This document shows positions 1 to 7,453 of a DNA stretch of 16,731 bases, in pieces. Both the position numbers and the translations under genes were made by a program. Source of the stretch: Rhodocollybia butyracea (Eukaryota; Basidiomycota; Agaricomycetes; Agaricales; Omphalotaceae); the NCBI GenBank assembly GCA_015501585.1, contig JADNRY010001124.1, forward strand, positions 1-16,731. Reading direction: 5' to 3'. The stretch's first letter is position 1; each line of letters begins with the position of its first letter. The notes beneath the pieces were generated by a model. It ran no database searches and was not told the origin of the DNA. It saw only the letters and a list, made by a program, of their open reading frames with translations.

Positions 1-1185
1 CCCGAATATTAGTTTGGATACTACAATCACCATAGGGCAGGAAACGGCGAATGATTGCAAAGCTGGACAGTGAACTTTGCAACCAAACATGAAGAGAAAG
101 TCTGATTCAAAGAGATTTTGCCCCTGCATTGGTGCCAAGGACAATCGCAGGTTCCTCAGATGATTGAGAGACACAGTCGCCTTGTCTTTCCAGTGAGGAA
201 TGTCTCGATATACCTCAATGGTCAAGGCTAGTGTGCGTATTTGCGGAGCTTGAGTCAAAATATTTAGAGCTTGGTCAGGATGCATTGGGCTCGAAAGATC
301 GAGGCTGGTTAAATGCTTCCAATCGCAAGGTAACAACGAATACTTGTTAGCCCCAAAGGATAGCTGAAGGCTAACAGCATGCAAACTAGGCATTCGGGGG
401 AAAAGGAGACGAAGAAGAGAAAAGTTGGCTGCGGCGGTATGTTGTTTACTAGGTCTGGGAATAGTAAGTGAACGTCCTCCTCGATTGTCAACACCCAGAT
501 CCTGCAGCCTTAAAGAAGCAAGGATGGGAAAATTAGGTGGTGCAAGCTCGCCAAAAATGAATAAGGCTGATGAGGGTAGTGATAAATACACGTTTTCAAA
601 TCTGTGGCTGAATTTCATGACAGAGCGAAGTAATTTTCCTGGTTTGGAGCTGTGTCGGGATAATGCGACATTCCATGCAAGGAGATGGACAACGGGAGGG
701 AACCAGACCGTTCCAACCAGGCGACAACACCTTGAACGCGCTTTGCACAAGCCTCGGCGGTCAAGCTGATTGGAAGATAAACGTGTAACGATTTCCATAA
801 TCTAGGAGTAGTGAGGGCGATATGCCTCCAATCCTTACAGATGGTGGCCAGAAGGAGCGGAGCTTTAGTGAGATCCCGGAGCCCATACGGAGGGTCAGAT
901 GGAAGACACTGCACAAATATCTCTGCAAGCGTTTCTGGAGGAATCTGGCGTACTGGAGAGAGCAATGCTCTATGAGCATCAACGTAGCTCTTGACTCTTT
1001 GCTTTTCATGCAAAAGTGCGTCCAAAGTAGCCTGTGCATGACCGATATCCAATTCCAATGAAGCGAGTTTGTTCACAGGATGAACGAGCATAGCTTTGAG
1101 ACTGTTCAGCTCAGCTGTAGTGGGAATATAATTTGTTCCAACCATCGGGGCGAATGGTGAGCTGTTTGTTGTCCCAGTCGGACAT
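1..1185 (-). pseudogene. F-box-like/LRR protein gene, copy A, frameshifted and cut by the window edge
   Basis: The encoded protein has an N-terminal helical segment (LHEKQRVKSYVDAH), an F-box-like motif (QIPPETLAEIFVQCLP, then ICKDWRHIALTTPRLWKSL), and leucine-rich-repeat-like sequence. Such proteins normally act as substrate adaptors of SCF ubiquitin ligases. The ATG equivalent to that of copy B is at 1185, but an extra base near 1169-1171 shifts the frame within the first codons; a second ATG at 1145 is in frame with the F-box. A one-base loss near 631-636 then ends that frame in ALS*. From about 627 to position 1 the old frame is open again, including through the stretch where copy B is broken. 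The C-terminus lies outside the window. I treat it as a decayed copy, although a short F-box-only product from 1145 to 615 (176 aa) is possible. Confidence 0.8.
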
Positions 1186-1644
1186 GGTAGTGGCCCTGGA
1201 TGTTATTGAACAAGAGTGTCCAAAGCTGTCATTTGATCATTTGATCAACCCCGCGTGCTCTTTCTGCTTACCGGTTTTCTCAGCCCCAGATACAGTGGCT
1301 CTTTTTCATAATATCATGTTGGATGTCAGCGTCAGAGATCCAAAGTACGAGTTGGAATGTGAGTTGGTCTTGAGTTTTCTTGTTGAATTTATCTAGTCCC
1401 ACCGCAGATCATGAAGCTTCATGCAGGAGCCATCCGGATACTGCTCAACTGCACTACCCCGTTGTTCTTCTCCAATGGACTGCCGACACAAGTTAGCATA
1501 TGGATAAAATGATTTGATCACATTGATTCGGAAATGTATCCTATATATATGATTATCTACAACCGAATTGGATTTTGCTACAATTACGAAGGTTTGAAAG
1601 AAGCAATACTTCGAGGGTATACTTAACTTACCAATCCGAATCTG
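1186..1644. other. Upstream region of F-box copy A
   Basis: This is the spacer between the F-box copy A start and the METTL2 fragment, the counterpart of 4652-5085. Parts align closely with copy B, for example CTCTTTTTCATAATATCA at 1300-1317, while around 1195-1260 the two copies differ in length and sequence. A short plus-strand ORF at 1133-1396 is not conserved in copy B and is not called. If copy A were ever transcribed, its promoter would lie here. Confidence 0.5.
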
Positions 1645-1816
1645 CTACAACTTCTGGAAGATCTCCTACATCCACACCCTATACATCTTCAGCTGCCTCT
1701 TCCGGTTGACGATGAGCCTCCGAGCCTCCGATCAATACCGAGATTGAGGGTCGTGAATAAGAATTGCGTTCGAGGCAGTATGTGAACTCTGTTGTGCTTC
1801 TGCATCAAACGCTATC
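1645..1816 (-). pseudogene. METTL2/TRM140 3'-end fragment
   Basis: This piece matches the last exon of the intact methyltransferase gene (5086-5332), starting at the equivalent stop codon (CTA on the plus strand, 1645-1647). It retains the codons for the conserved C-terminal DRR...VN.KRQLKMYRVW block, damaged by a short tandem duplication, and it has lost about 84 bp upstream of that. No SAM-binding part is present, so it cannot encode an enzyme. Homology stops abruptly at 1816. It is a passenger of the F-box duplication: the ancestral unit included the tail of the neighbouring gene. Confidence 0.88.
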
Positions 1817-2406
1817 TTTGCTGTGTAGTTTCATGATAGTGTTTATGTAGCTCTTCTGTTGAAATTCTCGTAGTCATTCAGAGCAATGAGGGTGAGTTAT
1901 TTTGTCAACTGGGAGGAAGCTTTACGGTCGGTAAATGTAACGAAATGTTTTAAGTCACTTATTGTGCTCCTTGAGATTTTACTGCCTTTCGCTTCGTTTT
2001 CATGTTCGGGTGTATGTTCATCCTAATGCCAAACTATAGCAGAAAAGGTATTCAGAACTCTCACTACCGACCACAAGTCGCAGCAGAACCCAAGTCGGAG
2101 ATTCTCAATGCTCACTCTTCCAAAATCCATGCACTGGGGTCATTGCAATTGGACTTTCGATATTGAATTTCGATTCGGGTAGTCGTAGAACGAAGGCGCT
2201 CAAATGAAACCTTGTCAGTGAGGGGAAGTTTGTTGAGCGAGGCGGGGAAGCTCGGGTGTGAGTGAAGATGGCAGCGAAAAAAGTACTCACCTCTGCTGAC
2301 CAACATAGTGAATAATCTCGATGTACTTTCATGATGAAACAAACGTGTCATTTGCTTTGGGGGAAATGAAAGACTGAGCTCATAATATGATCGATTTCCA
2401 AGCTTA
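1817..2406. other. Unassigned spacer between duplication copy A and the MITE
   Basis: Homology to METTL2 ends at 1816 and this stretch matches nothing else in the window. It contains no strong coding signal except the possible small spliced ORF at 2105-2351 described separately. A perfect-looking donor (AG/GTGAGTT) at about 1890 on the plus strand has no credible exon attached. Confidence 0.4.
2105..2351 (-). CDS. Possible small spliced gene (unrecognised)
   Basis: An ATG at 2351 opens a short exon with a presequence-like start (MTRLFHHESTSRLFTMLVSR). It runs into a strong donor, GTGAGTAC, at 2290. If an acceptor about 40 nt further on (CACCCGAG) is used, the frame continues with SPPRSTNFPSLTRFHLSAFV and ends at TGA 2105-2107, giving roughly 67 aa. 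The basic, serine-rich N-terminus would suit a mitochondrial presequence, but I recognise no family and the intron would be unusually short. The MITE sits 55 bp upstream of the ATG. This could equally be a fragment or chance. Confidence 0.22.
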
Positions 2407-2466
2407 GGCTCTGTTCAGTAGCGAGATCACCCTGAACTTGAACGTGAACCTCAAGTTTCATATTTC
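2407..2466 (+). repeat. MITE left terminal inverted repeat
   Basis: The first 16 bases (GGCTCTGTTCAGTAGC) match the inverted right end exactly. Similarity continues with a few mismatches and two one-base gaps to about TTTCATATTTC. Confidence 0.9.
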
Positions 2467-2811
2467 CATATACGATATTTGAAATCATATGAGTGACAAT
2501 CCGGACCTCAGTCGCCGGTCACCTTACCACTGCGCGCTAACGCGTGCAATCGATAAGAAAGCCACTACTAGCATACCACCGCGCTGCCCACCGGATTTTG
2601 GGCTTTGTGGATGCCCGTTGGCGCGTTTCTTTGACCGTTCGATGATGTATGTTGACTGCCAGCAACTCCCTCTTCTTTTTATAAGCCATGAGGAAAGAAA
2701 AAGAGCACGCGTGCGGGGCTCTGCGCGTCTGGTCACAATTATTACATCTATCACAAGACATAGCGTCACATCAAAATCACATCAGACGAGGTTTCGACTT
2801 TACTTAATATA

Positions 2812-2869
2812 GAATTTGAAACTTCAAGTTCACGTTGAGTTCAGGGTGAACTTGCTACTGAACAGAGCC
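2812..2869 (-). repeat. MITE right terminal inverted repeat
   Basis: Read on the minus strand it starts GGCTCTGTTCAGTAGCAAG and follows the left end for about 58 bases. The flanking TTA at 2870-2872 completes the target site duplication. Confidence 0.9.
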
Positions 2870-2888
2870 TTAATCATCCCTGGAGTCA

Positions 2889-4651
2889 TCAAAAAAAATT
2901 CATAAAGAAATTTACAGAGAAATTTGTTTTAGTACCGTGAATCCTAGTATGAGGAATGGGGGCCAGGCCCATGTCAGGTAGATCATGCTCAGGCTGTTCA
3001 TCCCTGGAATTCACTAGATATGAGAAACGAAGGCTCAACCCATTTCTTTCCAGGCTCCGTAAAATATCTAGCTCCATTTGTGAGAAAGAGGGTTGGGCTC
3101 GGAACAGTATATGACAAGTTTTTAATGGTGACTGCGTCTACTGTCCAGAAATCTTGTCAAGGCTGCAGGTGTTAAAGAATCACTGCCTGCATCTTGGGTG
3201 GCATGCATGCGCGGATTGACACTCAAGATCTGGATACGTTCGAGTCGAGGCCAACAAGGAATGGGGTTACTGGGTGAAGAGGTGAGACTCGCAATATGCG
3301 AGTCTTGTATAGGGTGAGTAGCTTGGGGTCGATATGCGCAGTCCGTGAATTTAAAGCTGGTTAGATTTGGAATTAACGACAGGCATTCCGTCAACACCTC
3401 TGGTGTTGTGATAATTTCTAGCTCTAATTCCTCCAGCATATCCAATGGGAGCGACACGAATATTAGTTTGGATATTACAATCAGTGTAGGGCAGGAGACG
3501 CTGAATGATTGCAAAGCTGGACAGTGAAGTTTGCAACCAAACACGAAGAGAAAGTCCGATTCAAGGAGCACTGATTGCGTTGGTGTCAAGGACAATCGCA
3601 GTTTGCTTAGATTATTTAGATACGCAGTCGCCTTTTCCTTCCAGTGAGGAATGTCTGGATATATCTCAATCGTCAAGGCTAGTGTGCACATTTGCGGAAC
3701 TTTGAGCCAAAATATCCAGAGCTTGGTCAGGATGCATTGGGCTCGAAAGATCGAGACTGGTTAGATGCTTCCAATTGCAAGGTAACAACGGATTTTTGTT
3801 AGCCCGAAGGATAGCTGTAGGCTAAGAGCATGCAAACCAGGCATTCGGGGGAAAAGGAGACCAAGAAGAGCAAAGTTGGCTGCGGCGGCATGTTCTTGAC
3901 TGGCTCTGGAAATAGTAAAGCGTCCTCCTCGAACTCGATTGTCAACACCCAGATCCCGCAACCGTAAAGAGGCAAGGATGGGAAAAGTAGGTGGTGCGAG
4001 CTCGCCAAAAATGGATAAGGCAGATGAGGGCAGTGATAGGTCCGTGTTCTCAAATCTGTGGCTGAATTTCATAACAGAGCGAAGCAAGTTTTCCTGATTT
4101 GGAGCTGTGTCAGGATAATGCGACATTCTATCCAAGGACCCATGTAAGGAGATGGACAATGGGGAGGAACCAGACCGTTCCAACCAGGCGATAACGCCTT
4201 GAACGCGCTTTGCACAAGCCTCGGCGCTCAAATGGGCCGGAAGATGAATGTGTAACGATTTCCATAGTCTGGGAGTAGTGAGGGCGATATGCCTCCAGTC
4301 CTTACAGATGGTGGTCAGAAGGAGCGGAGCTTTGGCGAGATCCCGCAGCCCATATGGAGGATCACTTGGAAGACATTGCACAAATATCTCTGCAAGCGTT
4401 TCTGGGGGGATCTGGCGCACCGGAGAGAGCAATACTCTATGAGCATCAACGTAGCTCTTGACTCTTTGCTTTTCGTGCAAAAGTGCGTCCAAGGTAGCCT
4501 GTGCATGACCGATCTCCAATTCCAACGAAGCAAGTTTGTTCACAGGATGAACAAGCATAGCTTTGAGCCTGTTCAGCTCAGCTGCAGTAAGAATATAATT
4601 TGTCCCAATCATCGGGGCGAATGGTGAGCTGTTTGTGTCCCAATCAGTCAT
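2889..4651 (-). pseudogene. F-box-like/LRR protein gene, copy B, with three frameshifts
   Basis: The ATG at 4651 starts a 296-aa open frame. It has an N-terminal helix, an F-box-like domain at about residues 77-132 (QIPPETLAEIFVQC; CKDWRHIALTTPRLWKSL) and the first LRR-like segments. It ends early (LAIGSI*) because one base is missing near 3803-3806 relative to copy A. A one-base gain near 3699-3703 restores the frame into a 190-codon stretch with more LRR-like sequence, ending RRSHH* at 3122. The next 230 bp, read one base out of phase, continue as PLKTCHILF...MELDILRSLERNGL, typical of this family's C-terminus, and stop at 2889. That implies a third frameshift near 3122-3132. A truncated F-box protein could still be made from the first frame, but the LRR part would be lost. 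Confidence 0.8.
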
Positions 4652-5332
4652 GGTAGTGGCCCAGCTACAAGTACAGTGGAGTTATTGAACAAGAGTGTTT
4701 GATCAACAATCGTCATGCAATGATTCATGACCAAGCAACCTCCCACTTGCCTATCCGTCTCCCAGCCCCAGATATTACACTGGCTCTTTTTCATAATATC
4801 ACGTTGGGTGACAGGGTAAGAGATCCAAAGTACGAGCTGGAATGTAAGTTGGCTTCGAGGAGCTTTGGTTCCGTCTGAGATCCTGAAGCTTTATCTAGGA
4901 ACTATCCAGATGCTTACCCCGCAGTTCTTCTCTAATGGACTGCCGACGCAAAGGTTAGCATACTGATAGAAACTTGGTTCGATCACATTGATTCAGAAAT
5001 GTACAACTCAATCGGATTTTGCTGCAATTACGAAGGATTGAAAGAAGCAATACTTCGAGGGTATACTTAAACCAATCCGAATCTGCTACAGCTTTTGGAA
5101 GATCCCCTGCATCCACACCCTATACATCTTCAGCTGCCTCTTCCGGTTGACAATGAGTCTCCGATCGATACCGAGATTGAGGGTCGTGAACAACGGATGA
5201 TCAAGGCCTGCGAACGGGTGGTCATGGTGCAGGAGGTTTGGGTGAATATGAGGTTCGTCAGAATAAGTGTTTGCATGAATTGCGTTCGAGGCAGTTTGTG
5301 AGCTTTGTTCCGCTTCTGCATCGAACGCTATC
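3455..5332. repeat. Direct segmental duplication, copy B
   Basis: This is the counterpart of 1-1816. It covers most of F-box copy B, its upstream region and the last ~247 bp of the intact METTL2-type gene. Because the methyltransferase is whole here and only a tail in copy A, this locus is the ancestral arrangement and copy A the derived one. The offset between copies grows from 3454 bp at the left to 3516 bp at the right because of indels in copy A. Confidence 0.93.
4652..5085. promoter_or_regulatory. Spacer upstream of F-box copy B, downstream of METTL2
   Basis: This 434-bp stretch separates the METTL2 stop codon from the F-box start, both genes being on the minus strand. It must hold the METTL2 3' UTR and any F-box promoter. 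Its distal half (about 4975-5085) is well conserved with copy A, while the part around 4690-4760 is not. No clear TATA box or other motif stands out. Confidence 0.4.
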
Positions 5333-6665
5333 GAGGAAGGCTGCGATAAAGTCGACAGAGAAATTGACGATAACATATTTGATAAATTCGGCGTGTCGGA
5401 TTCGGATTTTGCAGTAGGCGTCGACAGGTATGATGTGGATTGGTTTGATACATCTGAACCTGGTATCGGCGTTGACCCACCTTCCAGAGCTTCCTCGCTG
5501 TCGTCTTCGACGACTTGAGTCGTGCTTGCAGCATAACCATAGTTTGCTCGGTGTTTTTCCTCCTTTGATAATCGTTTTCCGGTAAATAACAACGATAGTT
5601 CATCTGGAGATGGGACCAAGGTAGGTTAGTGGAATGGGTCGAGATACCAAAACAACTCACCCAACTCGAAAAAATAAACCCGTGTCCCATCGCCTCTCTT
5701 ATAAAAATTATCACCTATCATCCTCCCGTTCCTAAACCTCAATTGGGTCAAGTCGTACCTCCCATAGTCTCTGAAGAAGACTTTTCCGCCAGGTTTGAGC
5801 ATTCGATGTATGTTGCGCATGGCTGCTGACCATTCATCCGGATGTAAAGCACTAAGAACAAATACGAGAATGATAATGTCAACGGAGGATGGGCTAAGGC
5901 CAGATGGGAGATCTGTATCCGGAGATGAGGAAGATAGATCCCACACGGCGGAATGGATAGTACCACACGGCGGAGAAATATATAGGGGATTGTGCTGTGA
6001 GAGGGGAACATCAGATACTGTAGATCTAACATACGTGGACAAAACTGACCTGAACGACTTTTACTGCGTGACTAGAGTAATCATACGCGTACAGTTTCAG
6101 CTCAGGGTTCCGGTTGGCAGCGAGAACAGGAAATATCGAGTTTCCTGCTCCACAGCCAATTTCAGCGATTTTCAGTGGGCCGGCCTAGATACAATCGAAA
6201 GCGATAATGATTTAGGAAATTGAGACGCGTTGAAAGAACGTACGTCAGGTTCCGCGGCGGCTACGAGGTCAGGAAATTCGTTATGTAGCCTAGGAACCAG
6301 AGATTTATATATTATCGCAAGCGACAGAAAAAATCAACAGTTGCATACCACTTGCGATTCTTGAAAAAATTCCCCTCATTATTTTTATAAAACTCATCCC
6401 AATATCTAGACGGCCTCGAGTTCAGCTTTTTCCGTTCGTCCTCGCTAACCATAGCCGATTTCTGGCGTTCTAGTGATTCGGCGATGATAGCTTCTTGGTC
6501 ATCTGGTGGTGGAACATGGTCCCAGGCGTTTTGGGTAAATGTTAGAGATGGATCAAGCAGAAATCTAGAGCCGAATGGGGGATCGGGGCTGTTCACGTCG
6601 TGCACGGAGGATGTGGTTTTGATATTACTACTAGTGAGGTCGATGATAGTAGGGAAAGAAGTCAT
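5086..6665 (-). CDS. TRM140: tRNA(Thr/Ser) m3C32 methyltransferase, METTL2/Trm140 type
   Basis: The product is a SAM-dependent methyltransferase expected to make 3-methylcytidine at position 32 of tRNA. Five exons fit in phase: 6665-6349, 6289-6244, 6184-6050, 5994-5661 and 5603-5086, giving 449 aa. Landmarks are FGSRFLLDPS...NAWDHV (about 32-51, the METTL2 signature), YWDEFYKNNEGNFFKNRKW/L (88-107), SAM motif I EIGCGAGNS (129-137), acidic YAYDYS, VDIIILVFVLSALHPD (204-219), MLKPGGKVFFRDYGRYD (231-247), FYKRGDGTRVYFF (263-275) and the C-terminal DRRLIVNRKRQLKMYRVW. All expected motifs are present. About 130 residues of Ser/Thr/His-rich low-complexity sequence (roughly 290-420) separate the core from the C-terminal block, longer than in animal METTL2. 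The N-terminal motif argues for METTL2 over METTL6. Confidence 0.93.
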
Positions 6666-7453
6666 GATCAGCCCGGCGCTTATTTAAATCTCTACTCGAA
6701 TGATCTCTATAGTCTGAATTCAAGTTATATTTGATAACCAGTTATCTCTGCTACTCATTGGGTCAGTCAGGATGGGGCTACGCCCTCTCTACACAAGGGA
6801 CCCATGATGCCAAAAGTCCTGGTATCGCGTAAGTATACCGACAGCTTCCTCAAACGCAGCTGCAGCCATCCCAACTTGGACCGTATACTTCCTCTGGTGA
6901 ACTCAAAGTTGATGCACGGGGGTTTCAATGCATCTTTAGTACTCTTTGGCGCGATTAAAGTTGTTCATGCTCTGGATCCGGTTTGGGTGTCTAGCTAATC
7001 TCCACAGCAGTACAGCGAACGTTACTGATGGGATGACAGACACCAATTCCACAGCGACGATCAACTCTTGTGATACGTACTCGGACACAAATTCCACCGC
7101 AACAGCTGGCTATCATGGTACTTGTCAGTACCACCGTTCCACGAGCGGGCTACGACCACAGGTGACTGACGATAAGGGCACCTGCTCTAATACCGACTCA
7201 GGTATACAGGGAACTCCACCCTCGCCAGCGATACTACTTCCAACCGCAGTGGCTCAGGATAGACCAACCGCACCGACGGTAGCGGCTCGGCATGTATTTG
7301 GACCGATACGTGTAGCTGGGACCAGCCACCAGTTTCATCGATATCAATCCGACGATGCGTGTTAACCGTACTCGTTCGTTCAAGTATTTAGGGACGAGAA
7401 TTATACTGAAGCAGTCATTAAACATTTCGAGTAAAGTACATAGACCTTTTTAA
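6666..7453. other. Intergenic region with a short coding-like repeat
   Basis: This lies upstream of METTL2 and downstream of the unrecognised gene at 7454. The METTL2 promoter must be at its left end; an AT-rich TATTTAAAT occurs at 6681-6689, only 16-24 bp from the ATG. Plus-strand open frames at 6804-6998 and 6946-7365 show no domain, signal peptide or convincing splice structure. The second frame contains a Thr/Ser-rich repeat. It may be a relic of a secreted or wall protein, or noncoding DNA. Confidence 0.4.
7039..7107 (+). repeat. Imperfect direct repeat, 45-bp period
   Basis: Two units begin GACACCAATTCCACAGCGAC (7039) and GACACAAATTCCACCGCAAC (7084). In one plus-strand frame both read DTNSTAT. 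The 45-bp spacing is 15 codons, which would fit a coding tandem repeat, but no complete gene can be built around it. Confidence 0.55.

Larger units (their letters stand above)
1..1816. repeat. Direct segmental duplication, copy A
   Basis: This stretch aligns in the same orientation with 3455-5332. Position 4 pairs with 3458 at the left, and the shared sequence ends at CGCTATC (1810-1816 and 5326-5332) at the right. It contains an F-box-like gene copy, that gene's upstream region, and the 3' end of a METTL2-type gene. The left boundary of copy A lies outside the window. Compared with copy B it has many substitutions, a 12-bp loss near 676, deletions totalling about 84 bp near 1757-1765 and a short tandem CCTCCGA duplication near 1715-1730. 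The divergence indicates an old duplication, not an assembly artefact. Confidence 0.93.
2407..2869. mobile_element. PIF/Harbinger-type MITE, 463 bp
   Basis: The element begins with GGCTCTGTTCAGTAGC and ends with its complement, with imperfect terminal inverted repeats of about 58 bp. It is flanked on both sides by TTA (2404-2406 and 2870-2872). A 3-bp TTA/TAA target duplication with G-rich termini is characteristic of the PIF/Harbinger superfamily. The interior carries short ORFs on both strands, but none resembles a DDE transposase or Myb-like protein, so the element is non-autonomous and would depend on a transposase encoded elsewhere. The repeats contain sub-repeats of TTCACCCTGAACT and GTTCACGTT type that could serve as transposase-binding sites. 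The intact target duplication and few TIR mismatches suggest a fairly recent insertion. Confidence 0.9.

Noticed and set aside
425..1061. Plus-strand ORFs over the F-box copies (425-769, 822-1061, and 4289-4627 in copy B)
   Set aside because: They are antisense shadows of the F-box coding sequence, and the minus-strand frames carry the family motifs.
2489..2812. 107-codon ORF inside the MITE (and opposite-strand ORFs)
   Set aside because: It overlaps the terminal repeat, has no transposase motifs and no family resemblance; chance open frames are expected in a 463-bp element.
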